Assembly: GCA_964016985.1 (NCBI GenBank)
Contig: OZ024821.1
Span: 84,665,035-84,729,034 of the forward strand
Length of the DNA: 64,000 bases
Direction of reading: 5' to 3'
DNA from: Anodontia alba
Lineage: Eukaryota; Mollusca; Bivalvia; Lucinida; Lucinidae
Shown in pieces: positions 31,842-43,033 of this stretch. Below the pieces are notes generated by a model that saw nothing but the letters and a program-made list of their open reading frames with translations, did not search any database and was not told the DNA's origin. Position 1 is the stretch's first letter; each line of letters starts with the position of its first letter. The translations under genes were made by a program, and so were the position numbers.

Positions 31842-32709
31842 CTACTGTTTGTGTATTCTAAGATGGCGGATAAGATCAATTCTAGCTCTAAACTGTATGT
31901 TGCAGGTGGAACAACAGAGGTCAGAGCAGGACAGCTCTGTTGGTGATGCCTTAGCTCTGGCTTTGCGCATTTCTGCTTGGCTTTGCGGATTCTTTTTGTC
32001 TCGTAATCACTAGCACCTCATCTGATGAGGCCTCGCCACTTTGCTCGGTCCTGTGTAATTTGTTCCCACGACTCTGTTGGTATGTTGAAATCCTTGAGGG
32101 AGGCTTTGAGGGTGTCTTTGTATCGCTTCTGATGACCACCATGGGAGCATTTGCCCATTTCAAGTTCTCCATAGAGGATTTTCTTTGGCAAACGTTCCTC
32201 AGGCATCCTGGTAACAAGGTCTGTCCATCTTAACTGTGCCAGTTTCAGAAGAGTATGTACACTCTGCATCCCTGCCCTTTTCAGGACTTCTGTGTCTGGA
32301 ATCCTGTCTTGCCACTTAATCTTTAAAAGTTTTCTAAGGTAACTTGTATGGAAGTGGTTCGGTCTTTTGGTGTGCCATTGGTAAACTGTCCACGTTTCGC
32401 ATGCATACAATAGTGTTGGCAGCACCGCAGCTTTGTAGACTTTCAGCTTTGTGTCAAGCCTGATTCCACTTTGATTCCAAACATTACCACGTAGTCCGCC
32501 AGTTGCTGCACTAGCTTCGGCAGTCCTGACATTGACTTCATCATCAATGTGCATGACTATTGACAATGTGCTTCCAAGGTAGGTGAACTTGTCTACCACT
32601 TGCAATCTTTGACCTTTCACTGTAATGGTGGGCTCCTTGTAAGGCTTGCCAGGTGCTGGTTGATAAACAACCTCGGTCTTTTTGATGCTGATTTTGAGGT
32701 CATAGCATG
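31842..32709 (-). pseudogene. LINE reverse-transcriptase C-terminal region with C2H2 finger (antisense, 5'-truncated)
   Basis: Minus strand. From about 32709 the reading runs through a reverse-transcriptase thumb-like segment: Y-L-G-S-T, then K-L-K-V-Y-K-A-A-V-L-P-T-L-L-Y-A-C-E-T-W, L-R-K-L-L-K-I-K-W-Q-D and R-W-T-D-L-V-T-R-M-P. The longest open piece is 32620-32018. A frameshift near 32020 leads into a K-R/Q-rich piece. Further on, about 31845-31922, another frame encodes C-S-T-C, 12 residues, then H-x3-H, a canonical C2H2 finger, with a stop at 31842-31844. This layout is familiar from endonuclease/reverse-transcriptase LINEs. The clade is not assigned. Confidence 0.8.
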
Positions 32710-32711
32710 GT

Positions 32712-33600
32712 CACAGAGCTTAAAACAAATGATCTTTAAACACATATCCTAGGCCAGTGGTCCAATTTCAAAATAATTTCACAGAAATGTTCCTCTTATG
32801 CCCCTTCACCAAAATTACTCAAATGGTTATGCTCCACTGAACAATATGGCTGCCAGAGCTTAGAAAAAAAAATCTTGAAATGGCATCCCATGGTAGGCCA
32901 GTGGCCCAATTTTAAAATTATTTCACAGAAATGTTTCACTCAAGGCCCATTACGAGAATCCACTCTGTTGAAAAAGATGGCCACCAGGGCAAACAATAGG
33001 AAAAATCTTTTAAACATTTTCTCCTAGGTCAGTGGCCAGATTTCAAAACAAATTTACAGGAATGTTTCTCTTATGCCCTAATACCAACATTGCTAAAATG
33101 GTTTTGCTAAGCTGAAAAAAATTGCCACCAAAGCTCCTATTACACCAGTTTCCCAATTTTAAATAATTTCACAGAATTGTTTCTGTTACGCTTTTTTACT
33201 AAAATACCAAAAAGTATAAAATGGTTCTGCTCTGCTAACAAAATGGCTGCCAGAGCTAAAACAGAAAAATCTTTAAATAACATCTCCTCCTATGACAGTT
33301 TTCCAATTTTAAAATAATTTCACAGAATTGTTTCTCATACACTTTTTTACTAAAATACCAAAAGTATAAAATGGTTCTGCTCTGCTGAACAAAATGGCTG
33401 CCAGAGCTAAAACAGAAAAAATCTTTAAACAACATCTCCTCCTATGCCAGTTTTCCAATTTAGCATAATTTCACAGAATTGTTTCTCTTATGCTTCTTTA
33501 CCAAAATATACAAAATGGTTCTGCTCTGCTGATCAAAATGGCTGCCAGAGCTAAAAAATACAAACATCTTTAAAGGACCTCTTGTCCTAGACCAAATGGC
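32712..33600. repeat. Tandem array, about 135-bp units
   Basis: Six to seven units contain ATGGTTCTGCTCTGCTGA, AAAATGGCTGCCAGAGCTAA and AATAATTTCACAGAATTGTT. They are distantly like the HINE-E4 units. No ends are seen, and the LINE is inserted at or near the left edge. Confidence 0.65.
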
Positions 33601-33779
33601 CTTTCATATATGATATAAGGTCACATGTTGAAAAGGAAAAGAAGTGAAAAATATAATTTAGGTAGGTTTGAAGCAATTTTGTTGGAACTTTATAAGAGAG
33701 GCACAGGTGATCACTTTCAGTTGTTGAATATTCATCTTCAGCTCATACTAATAGGCCTTGAAGGACAAATCCTCTTTTC

Positions 33780-33984
33780 TTTAATGCTAAGTGTGCCGGG
33801 AAAAAGTTTCAGCAGATCCCATTATTTGAATTATTTTTCCCAGAAAGTAGGATTTGACATTTCATGCAAATTATCTCCTCAGGAGACAATTTGCATGAAA
33901 GTTCAAATCTAATTTTCTGGGGAAAGTAAGAAAAATATAGTCAGTTTGTCATCTGCTGAATTTGCAAATAGAGTGGTAAAGGTT
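33780..33984. mobile_element. MITE family P4, well-preserved copy
   Basis: TTGACATTTCATGCAAATTA / GAGACAATTTGCATGAAAGT hairpin. Ends are TTAATGCTAAGTGTGCCGGG and GAGTGGTAAAGGTTAA. Confidence 0.68.
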
Positions 33985-34225
33985 AATTGATCCTCTTCAA
34001 ATAATAGATTACTTTAAGACATATGCTATCAGCATAGGTCCAGATCAGCTTGCACTTCTGCACAGCCTGCTCAGGGTCAATGTTGTTCATTAATAGAATA
34101 TCAAAGATCCATGTTTTATTTACGCAACCAGTGTAGACTTTTAGTCAGGCCAGAATGATATACTGTATGATTTGAGTCTACACTGGTTGTCATAATGTTA
34201 ATTTCTGTTTGCAGAGGCTCAGTTG

Positions 34226-34737
34226 TAGGGATGTAACAATACATAGAACTATTGATGCATCACAATAGCGACCTTGGCAATAGTGCTATTGTGATAGTAA
34301 AGTTGCAATAGTAATAGTATTGGCAATAGTATTTTCACCATTGCAATAGTTTCAACAGTTCTAAAGATAGAAATATTAGGTGTATAAACAGAGATCATAG
34401 GTATATAAATAATAAATATCTGCATGTTATAAACTTAAGGAGAAATATATTAGAATTTGCATACAGGAACTCTAAAATATACAACATGGTGTCAGCATGT
34501 GCTCAGTTCATCAAATATTACAGCAATAGTGTGGCTTTCAAATAGAATTTCAACACTGGATGTCATCAAAACTAAAGCTTTATGGAAATTTTTGGTCTTT
34601 TCAAACAAATAATGTGCCCAATAGTTATTGCAATAGTATTGCAACAAGAACCTGCAATAGTAATAGTATTGCAATAGTGCTTTTGGCAATAGTAATAGTA
34701 TTGCAATAGTTATTTTGGCCAGCAATAGTCATCCCTA
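34226..34737. mobile_element. hAT-like non-autonomous element, 512 bp
   Basis: Inverted ends are TAGGGATG / CATCCCTA. An 8-bp target duplication CTCAGTTG (34218-34225) / CTCAATTG (34738-34745) has one mismatch. An 8-bp duplication with (C/T)AGGGATG ends is a hAT signature. Both inner flanks are filled with repeated GCAATAGTA / TATTGCAATAGT motifs. Confidence 0.78.
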
Positions 34738-34770
34738 CTCAATTGACCTCATTTTCTATCCTTTAGCATT

Positions 34771-35600
34771 TGATTGGCTGGTGCTGTGGTAAGACATTTG
34801 ATCAGCTAGTGCTCATATAGGTCATTGATTAGCTGGTGCTCAGGTAGGGCATTAATCAGCTAGTGCTCAGGTCAATCAGCTAGTGCTTGGGTAGGTCATT
34901 AATTAGCTAGTGCTTGGGTAGGTTGTTGATCAGCTAGTCCTCTGGTAAATCATTGATCAGTGAGAGCTCTGGTAGGTCATTGATCAGCTAGTGCTTGGTC
35001 AGGTCATTGATTACCTACTGCTTGGGTAAAACATGATCAGTGAGTGTTAAGTTAGGTCATTAATCAGCTAGTGCTCTGGTACATACTTAATCAGTTAATG
35101 TTTCAGTATGCCATTGGTCAGCTATGCTTGGATAGATCATTGATCAGCTAATGCTCAGGTAGGTCATTAATCAGCTAGTGCTCTGGTAGGTCATTAATCA
35201 GCTAATGTTTAGGTATGTCATTAATCAACTAGTGCTTGGATAGATCACATAGCTTGTAGGTCATTGATCAGCTAATGCTCAGGTAGGTCATTGATAAGTA
35301 AGTGCTCAGATAGGTTATTCATCAGCTAGTGTTCAAGGTTGGTCATTGTTCAGACAGTGCTTGGGTATGTCATTGATCAGGATAGTCATTGACCAGACAG
35401 TACTTGGGTAGGTCATTGATCAGCCAGGCCTGAGATAGATCCTTGAATAGCTAGTGCTTGGGTATGTCATTGATCAGGATAGTCATTGACCAGGCAGTAC
35501 TTGGGTAGGTCATTGATCAGCTAGTGCTCAGGTAAATCCTTGAATAGCATGTGCTTGGGTAGGTCATTGATCAGCAAGTGCTCAGGTAGGTCATTCAGGT
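34771..35600. repeat. 27-bp minisatellite, about 30 units
   Basis: The unit is close to GGTCATTGATCAGCTAGTGC plus TCAGGTA. The units are diverged, with a TGATCA (BclI) site in most. The array stops about 24 bp before exon 7. Confidence 0.9.
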
Positions 35601-35623
35601 CATGGCTTCTTGATCTTTTTCAG

Positions 35624-35813
35624 AGTTGCAGTTCCCTTGGGACTCAGAATGTGAAAAGCAGTTGTATTACTTTGGAGAGAAAGCTGGAGGATGTTTTGTG
35701 CCACTGTATAGCTTACAGTATTTCACTATGAAATATGGTTTCATGCAAGTAAAGACTGCAGAAGATGTTAATAATATAATGAGTGCAGATGGTCAAAAAA
35801 CATTGAAATGCAG
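35624..35813 (+). CDS. Exon 7 of fragment: first half of six-Cys unit 2
   Basis: The acceptor is GATCTTTTTCAG and the donor is GTAAAA. The exon is 190 bp, phase 1 in and phase 2 out, with 62 codons. Cysteines are at codons 9, 23 and 62: again a 14-codon step, and again Cys as the last whole codon. The stretch between the second and third Cys is longer (38 residues) than in its sister exons (13-14). A 27-bp minisatellite fills the intron up to about 24 bp before this exon, so the usable polypyrimidine tract is very short. A decayed Penelope-like reverse transcriptase follows. Confidence 0.88.
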
Positions 35814-35924
35814 GTAAAACATGTTAGGAAAAATTGTCAGTATTTATTATCATAATGAATATTATAATTATACCCCTGGCATACAAAGTATATTGAGGAT
35901 CTATAGTTGTTGTCTTTTTGTTCT

Positions 35925-37560
35925 TCTGTTCATTTGTCAGACATGTCTCAGTACTCAGCAGAACCATGTCTCCCCGACGTAAATTGGTGTTTGATGATCC
36001 AGATGTAGCTGCTGAGTTAGCTGAAATCCATGAACAGTTTGTCTTTGTTCCAGCCGACAAGGCATCTAACAACATTGTGTTTGTTTGCAAAACACACTTT
36101 ATAAACTGCTTAATGGAAGAGCTTGCTGTGAGTGCCATGACTGGAAACCCTACATATAATCTTACTGCTATGTCCAAGGACAAACTTCTACAAAACCACC
36201 ATTCAGTGATGCTGACATTTGGAATTTCCCTCCCAGAGGAAGATATTGACCTTCCCAAATTGTAGTGGATTCCTTAACTTCACAAGAATCCGTACAAGCC
36301 TCTTTCACAAGAATCCGTACAAGCCTGTTTCTCAGATTCTAACAGGGATCCTAACCGCAGTTAAAGAAGGCCTACAGAAGTATTGTGACACTGCATATGC
36401 CAGGAGTGGCGTTAATCAGATGTGGATCCTGAAAAACTCCAAAGAGCTTTTAGAAAACCAAAAGGCACAATCTCTTTATTCCGTCAACAGTATAAAATCT
36501 TTTGATTTCTCTACTTTTTACACAACTATTCCTCATGATAAATTGAAATCTAAATTAAAGGAAATTATCAACCAGTGTTTCTACTATAAGAATGGTAACC
36601 ATCGCTTTCAGTATGTTGTCATTGGCTACAAGGACACATACTTTGTTCTGGATCACTCTGATGCACCATAAAAATACTCAGATGCAAATCATACCGATGG
36701 GTACTAACTGCACCATTGCTTGCTAACTTGTTTTTATACTTGTATGAGGGGGAGTTTGTACAAAGTCTCCTCAAAGCAGGCAAGAAACACCTTGCACAAC
36801 AATTCAGTTTCACCTACAGATATGTAGATGATGTATTGTCTCTAAACAACACAAAATTTGCAGAGTATTTGGAATTCATCTATCCACGTGAACTTGAAAT
36901 AAAGGAAACAACGGAGACTGCAACCTCCTCCTCTTACTGGGAGTGTTATCTCTATATTGACAATGGAAAGCTTACCACTAGACTTTACGACAAACGGGAG
37001 ACTTCAATTTCCCCATTGTTAACTTTCCATTCCTGAGCAGTAATATCCTTTCTGCACCAGCATACGGCGTTTACGTATCACAGTTAATCCGTTATGCCAG
37101 AGCCTGTTCAAATTATCAGGACTTCATAGAGCATGGAAAGTACTCACTACAAAGTTGTTGAGCCAGGGGTATCAAAAAACCAAACTGATAGCAACACTTA
37201 AGAAGTTCTATGGGAGACATCATGATCTGGTCAATCCCTACAATGTGGCAGTTTCCAGCATTGTTTCTGATGTTTTTGACAATGCCGAGCCATAAGTAAA
37301 CTTCCAAAATCCCAGACATACGCTTCTACCTACATTTTCTTCATTCAGGCCTATGGGCATGGTGGGTGAAGCTTGCTTACCAAGTAATGTTTACTATCCT
37401 CGGACGCCTGATTACACCCTTTATTCTGGGGTCCATGTCTGTTGGTCTGAACATTCTGATTTGTCATTTGTTTACGGATTTATTAGTTTGGATTATGGCT
37501 TGGGTACCATGACCACAACTACTTGTTCAAATATATGTACGTATGTTTGTCCATCCATTT
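35925..37560 (+). pseudogene. Penelope-like reverse transcriptase, broken
   Basis: Three open pieces in two frames (35918-36265, 36219-36671, 36716-37036) encode F-V-P-A-D-K-A-S-N-N, then S-F-D-F-S-T-F-Y-T-T-I-P-H-D-K-L, then Y-V-D-D (36821-36832), the catalytic motif of reverse transcriptases. After further frameshifts come A-Y-G-V-Y and S-Q-L-I-R-Y-A-R-A-C, seen in Penelope-like elements of marine animals. It has several stops and frameshifts, including a short direct duplication (CACAAGAATCCGTACAAGCC twice at 36276-36330). It lies sense-oriented in the intron between exons 7 and 8. The subclass is inferred; a GIY-YIG domain is not visible. Confidence 0.7.
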
Positions 37561-37682
37561 GTTAACATCTGTATCAAAGTTTTGAGTTTCAGTTTTTAAG
37601 AACTTATATTTTCCAAGCTGTATGATGGATTTGATTAATAGTTTATATAATGAAAGATATTGATCTAAAATTTTATTTACAA

Positions 37683-38747
37683 CTATCCCCACCCCTGCTT
37701 ATAACCTTAAGGTCAAGGTCAAAGACTTGGAACTTTAGGCAATTTTAGCAAGAATTTATTTTAACTTTAACTTGGAAACAAGTTATGCAGTTAGTTTTTC
37801 AGACATAGCTGAACCTTGTTACATGGATTTGTGGGTCTTGAAGTGAAGGTAAGCATGACCTATATTTCACAGTCCAGTGATTTTTGTCTAATATCTAGAA
37901 GTCTGTGTCATGTATGTACATCATACTACAGGATTATGAATCTGTATGATCTGAGGTTTGACCTCAAAATAAATGTAGGTCACTGTGACCTATATTTCAT
38001 GGTCCAGTGATTTGACCTTATATTTTGAATGTTATTTACTGTATTAACATTCTTATTTGGGATTATGAATCATTATGACCCAACATTTGACCTCAAAGTA
38101 TATGTAGGTCAGTGTGACCTGTATTTCTTGGTCCAGTGATTATTGTGTTACATCTTGAAGATGCTTTGGTGTATGAACATCATACTTCAGGATTATGGGT
38201 CAATATTTCACAAAATTTGACCTTAAAATAAATGTTTTTGTGACCTATATTTCATGGCCCAGTGATTTTGTCTTATATCTCCAACAGTTTTTGCAGCATG
38301 AGTGTCATATTTTCAAATAATGAGACAAAATGACCCAAACTTTGACCTCAAAGTAAATGTATGGCAATATGACCTGTATTTCATGGCCTAGTGATTTTGC
38401 TTATTATCTTTTATCATTTGATGAATTATCATCATACTTGGTATAATGGATCTGTGACACATCAGATTGACTTTATCAAATATATGTAGGTCTATATATG
38501 GTTCAGGGATTTTCCTTCATATTTTAAAGGGCTATTTGATGGAGAAATGTTATACTTGGGATAATGCATCAGTGACACTCAAAGATCAGCCTTGTAAATA
38601 TATGTGGGTCAGTGACCTATATATTTCATGTTCCATAGATTTTGCCTTATATCATTGCAGAGACTTAAATTATTATCATTAATAAGAAATGGGGCTGGAG
38701 GGTGTGGGGACGGGGTGTATTCATGGCCCTCCGGGCACTTGCTCTAG
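37683..38747 (+). mobile_element. HINE-like element, family I
   Basis: About seven units of 125-130 bp contain GTGACCTATATTTCATGGTC, CAGTGATTTTGTCTTATATC and TTGACCTCAAAATAAATGT. The right end GGCCCTCCGGGCACTTGCTCTAG is a hairpin followed by CTAG next to T. The left end, possibly ATCCCCACCCC, is uncertain. Confidence 0.65.
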
Positions 38748-39025
38748 TTTAGATAGAACTAAGTGACATTTAAGGCAAATTCAATAAAATTGCAAGACAA
38801 GGGGAGTAACTTTTATTATTTCCTGTTTGCTTTCCTTTACACCAATACTCTTCTGAAAATTCTACTCTAAAAGGAAGGAATTTGCTCCCAAGGGGAGTAA
38901 ATTCTTGTTTTTTTTTAGAAAAGACCCCTTTTCAGAAGGAATCAAAGAACAATTTTGATAGAGTTATATATCAAGAAAAATCAAGTACAATTTGGCCAAA
39001 TAAAATATATTCAGTAAACTTCTAC

Positions 39026-39066
39026 TGAGGTGGGTGGGTGGGGTGGGGGGGGGGGTGGGGGGGGTT
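39026..39066. repeat. G-rich tract
   Basis: (GGTGGG)n passes into G runs on the plus strand. It could form G-quadruplexes. Confidence 0.85.
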
Positions 39067-39129
39067 CACTGCCTTTGCAACAGATTTTCAAGAAATATAT
39101 AAGGATATATATATATATATAATACCTCT

Positions 39130-39226
39130 GGGCTGAGTGAGATTCAAACCCACACCGGCTTTGACTGCAGCGCCAAGTCCTTCAGATTCGGGAGACATAA
39201 CCACTACAGCACTATGCTTGTTAAAA
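39130..39226 (-). other. tRNA-like sequence, minus strand
   Basis: On the minus strand, GTGCTGTAGTGGTTATGTCT (A-box-like) and GTGTGGGTTTGAATCTCAC (B-box-like) stand about 60 bp apart, as in a class II (Ser/Leu-type) tRNA with a long variable arm. I cannot close a convincing acceptor stem, so a SINE head or pseudogene is more likely. Confidence 0.35.
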
Positions 39227-39565
39227 AACAAGGTTCATGGAAAGTATTGTGCTCCATTTCTCTGAATGATCTGTCGGATAGGGTAAATTTTGGTGTGCTA
39301 GTGCTCTCTTTATATACAATGAACTCTCTGGATCCATAGGATACTGAAGCTTGGAAAATATTATTATATTTAAAATTTAAACAAATTTCATATGCGATAT
39401 AACATTATGTGATGTATATATGTGAACTTAAATGAATAAAATAGTGTTTAAACCAAACAAATTTCAACAAAGAATTCTAGCCCAGGATCGTTACGGATGT
39501 AAGTACTTAAGAAAAAAAAAAGCTTCAATGTCCTGTGGATCCTGGGAGAGTTCCTTGTACACTTC

Positions 39566-39785
39566 AACCTTTTTATAACACGGTTCGTTATAACATGGTT
39601 TTGTATATAACACGGTTCAAAGATGGATCCCAAAAATGTATAGATTATATTGAAAAATGACCATAAATGGTCATTTTTCAATATAATCTATACATTTGTG
39701 TATGGATATAACACAGTTGTTTAACTAACATGGTTTATGCTATGGACCCCAACAATAGTGTTATAAAGAGGTTGTGGTGTATATA
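39566..39785. mobile_element. MITE family P5 copy
   Basis: The perfect hairpin AAATGTATAGATTATATTG, AAAAATGACCAT / ATGGTCATTTTT and CAATATAATCTATACATTT is centred at about 39666. It is flanked by ATAACACGGTT repeats and TGTTATAAAGAGGTTGTGG. Confidence 0.72.
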
Positions 39786-40433
39786 ATGAGTTAAGTTATC
39801 CCAATACCTAGGGTAAATAGGTACCTCAGTTTGATGTGTGCTGAATTAGCCCAGAGAGTGGGGAAGGTTACTCTACTTATTTGGATGCTTCTTACCATAT
39901 TTATTCTAAAATTAGAACAAGTTCATTTGACTATCTAGTGATGTGTCTGACAAGTTCAGGCTTAATGGCAGCCAGTGCAGATACTGATCAGACCGTTTTT
40001 TTACTGGTTGCACATGCCATAAGATAGATTTTGCCATTCTGCAGTTCATCTGTGTCAAGGACCATGCTCATGTCATATCAGAAAGTTACGACATAGCTTG
40101 TGTAGAATAGCAATGACCAGGGCTATCCTTGTAAAATGAAAAAAAAAAAACATAACATATAAAATAGAGACTTGAAGTGGTTTTGTTGAAACTTTGCCTG
40201 TCTACTAAGAGAGACAAGCTCTTCCCTAAAGTATAAGAATGTACAGCATAGCTTCATGTCACTTACATCACACCTCTCACACACACCCAACTTTCCTTAG
40301 CCAAAAGGCTATGTACATCTTAAAAAAAAAAAAAAAGCTGTTTATATCTAAAATTGAAGATACAGAAAAATTCCAGTATTAAGACTGTCTTTGTGACTGC
40401 CTAAAATTGTTCTTATAAGTGGTACTGTCTTAA

Positions 40434-40637
40434 CACTTGTCATGCTGAATAAGTTAAGATGCCACACCCACTTCTAATTGTCAGCTAATCAGGTTACTTG
40501 ATCCAGATTGTTGCTATAAATTCACATACAATGGCAAACAGTGCCAATCCAGATCAGTTGGCTTCCTCAGAAGCCAACTGATCTGGATTTACACTGTTTG
40601 CAAAGGCAGGGTATATCCCGGTTCAGCAGGACTAGGG
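40434..40637 (-). mobile_element. piggyBac-like TTAA MITE (family P2)
   Basis: TTAA lies at 40430-40433 and 40638-40641. Termini are CACTTGTCATGCTGAA / TTCAGCAGGACTAGGG, with core GATCAGTTGGCTTCCTCAGA / AGCCAACTGATC. Confidence 0.85.
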
Positions 40638-40715
40638 TTAATATTGAATATGGAATAATAAGAAAGAAAACATTTTGGACTGGTAAAGGCTCTCTTAATA
40701 GTGGAGAAGTCTTAA

Positions 40716-40911
40716 CACTGGTCCTCTCAACCTGGATATGCCAGGCCTTTTCAAATAGTGTACATCTAGATAATTTGGAAACCAACTGATCTGGATCTGC
40801 ACTATTTATCATTAAGTATGTGAATTTGTATCAGCAACCTAAATCAAATAATTTAATTGGCTGAAAATTAGAATTGGGTGTGGCATCTAAATTTATTCAG
40901 CATGGCAAAGG
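40716..40911 (+). mobile_element. piggyBac-like TTAA MITE (family P2), diverged
   Basis: TTAA lies at 40712-40715 and 40912-40915. Ends CACTGGTCCTCTCAA / TTCAGCATGGCAAAGG are eroded. The core palindrome has lost one arm (AATTTGGAAACCAACTGATC). It sits 70 bp from the previous copy. Confidence 0.75.
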
Positions 40912-40990
40912 TTAACTTCCAGTGATCCAAATAGTGGAACCTTGCTGTATTTTCTTGCCATAGGTTTCTCTTCCTTGATGGTCCTTTTTT

Positions 40991-41384
40991 ATACCCGACC
41001 TCATGATAGTGGCGGGGTATTATGGTATCACATTGGTTATCTGTGTGTCTGCCCATCAGTCCATCCCTCAGTCGGTCGGTATTTTCATTTACAGACAATA
41101 ACTTAAAAAAAAAAAAAATTAATGGCTTTCACCAAACTTGGTATATGCATTGATATTGTAAAGATCTAGTTTGGGATTGCTAATGGGCAAATTTCATTGA
41201 TTTTAGGATAGGTTTTTAAAAAATCCATCCTTTAAAATAGCGATGTCCGGGCAGGTGTTGTCTGAGGTTTACCTTTTAGTTAGCCTTTTTGAAAAACCCA
41301 CCCATAATGCCTTTATGGGGATTTTCTTATTTTTACAGAGTTACCTGCCTGCCACTTGATAGTGGCAGGGTATTATTGTTTCAT
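40991..41384 (+). mobile_element. HINE/pearl-like element, family A, copy 2 (one unit)
   Basis: The left end ATACCCGACCTCATGATAGT is followed by a GTCC/GTCT simple repeat and a single TTTCACCAAACTTGGTATAT unit. The right end is GGCAGGGTATTATTGTTTCATG. It stops about 20 bp before the exon 8 acceptor. Confidence 0.65.
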
Positions 41385-41406
41385 GTTTTGATTTTCTGTA
41401 TTTCAG

Positions 41407-41597
41407 CTTATTTGAGGAAATGCTGAAGTGTTACTTGAACACTGAGAAAACATGGAACAGAACTGAGCAAGTTACGTGCACTGCCTCCGACCTAGCTGGC
41501 TCTCTGACTGATATATTGCACATATATTATCAGATTTTGACATCAATGGTGGGCCCTTCTTTGACTTTGGACGAAATCACTTATGAAGATTGTGAAA
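41407..41597 (+). CDS. Exon 8 of fragment: second half of six-Cys unit 2
   Basis: The acceptor is TGTATTTCAG and the donor is GTAAGT. The exon is 191 bp, phase 2 in and phase 1 out, with 63 codons. Cysteines are at codons 8, 24 and 62. The spacing of the first two is 15 residues here rather than 11, a four-residue insertion that carries the N-R-T sequon. A long hydrophobic helix-like stretch (about codons 29-50) precedes the last Cys. A palindromic MITE begins about 40 bp after the donor. Confidence 0.88.
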
Positions 41598-41637
41598 GTA
41601 AGTTTCGTTGAATATACAACTTTGCCTTCCCAGACCA

Positions 41638-42004
41638 GGGCCCAATTGTTCAAAACTAACGATGTCGTTAGTTAACGTATCGTTAAAACTTTGATCATCA
41701 AATATGGCATATATGTTAATATTTTTGCTGGAAAAATGTGAGTAGCTTTTGCATTTGCAAAAGCTTCTCACATTTTTTCAGTAAAAGTAAGTGTGAATTA
41801 GATATTGCACTTACTAGAACAGTAAGTTAGATGACTTCCTTCTGGATCCCCTTTTGTATATATAATAAATATGCTATGTTCTGGTTTGTATTTTCTGTAA
41901 AGAATTATACAATTATACAAATAAAATACTGTTTAAACTAACAGTTAACATTTTGACCACTAACAAGCTCAGTAAGCTAACAATGCTTTGAACAACTAGG
42001 CCCA
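41638..42004. mobile_element. MITE family P6 copy with internal insertion
   Basis: The ends and the hairpin (GTGAGTAGCTTTTGCATTTG / CAAAAGCTTCTCAC) are as at 16092. About 120 bp of extra sequence (41823-41945) interrupts the right arm. Confidence 0.7.
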
Positions 42005-42309
42005 GATTACAGAATAGGTATCATAGGCATATTGTTATACAGTCAAACTGCAATGGCTCAAACATCTTTGGGATCATGGAAATTTGTTCTAGACATGGGT
42101 AGTTTAAGACACTGATGATTAGTCATACTGCCAGGTCATTCTATATGAAGTCTACAAACAGTAAAACCTTACAGTTAGTTTCTCTTCAGTTACTGTTTTA
42201 TCTCAGTGAGCTAAACATGGATGACAACACTGACTCTTCTGGTGTTTGTTTTCACATTTTTGTATGCAGGTGCAAATTAACTCTATCAAAGTTCTTTATA
42301 TTTATTTAA

Positions 42310-42533
42310 ACCATTTATGCCGAGTGGACTTTTCTACCTTAACTCGTTGGACTGATACATTTCCAATAAAAGGGGTGGCTGGTTAGTTTTTATTATTATT
42401 ACCATGTTTTATAGATATCCCTGTATTGAATGGAAACAGTGTAGACTCTGAGCAGGTGCCACATTCTGCAGTGTCTGATCTAGTCTACACTGTTTGCATA
42501 TGTCCCTTGTATGGGATGCTAGGCATTAATGGG
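42310..42533. mobile_element. TTAA MITE family P1b
   Basis: TTAA lies at 42306-42309 and 42534-42537. Ends are ACCATTTATGCC / GGCATTAATGGG, with core GTAGACTCTGAGCAGGTGCC / CAGTGTCTGATCTAGTCTAC. Confidence 0.75.
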
Positions 42534-42801
42534 TTAATATAAATTGTGCATTTTCTGGTTGAGTTGCACATATCTGTGCATTACATGCACAGTCTCTTTT
42601 TGGCATGCACAGATAGCATTATAGCTAGAAATATGATCATGGCATGGCTCTATTATTATGTCCCCCCCCTCTAGCAATGAGAATGATTTTATATAGTCTA
42701 ATTGGCACAGGCATTGGCAAGATTATTAGTTATTTGGATTTTTGACAGAGGAACATGAGTCATATTCCCTACCTAAAAGTAACGTACATCCAAGTCATTA
42801 A

Positions 42802-43031
42802 CCCATTTTAATTGGGAAACCCGCAAATGGTAATTGGCAAACAGTGCAAACCCAGATCTGATGCAGCAGATCACAGTGTCTGATCAGGGTCTACACTATT
42901 TGCATTACATATAGGAATTCCAATAAAATATAGTAATAATAAATATTAACCAGACACTCTGCTATTGGAAATAGACCTGTCCAAAGAGTTGTGGTAGAAG
43001 AGTCCACTCTAATGTGCTAGGCAAGGGTGAA
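42802..43031. mobile_element. TTAA MITE family P1b
   Basis: The left end is TTAA followed by CCCATTTTAATTGGG. The core is AAACCCAGATCTGATGCAGC / CAGTGTCTGATCAGGGTCTA and the right arm GACCTGTCCAAAGAGTTGTG. The right TTAA has been lost. Confidence 0.65.
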
Positions 43032-43033
43032 CA

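Noticed and set aside
34771..35600. CRISPR-like array
   Set aside because: The 27-bp units are contiguous with no spacers, and the context is a eukaryotic intron, so this is a minisatellite.
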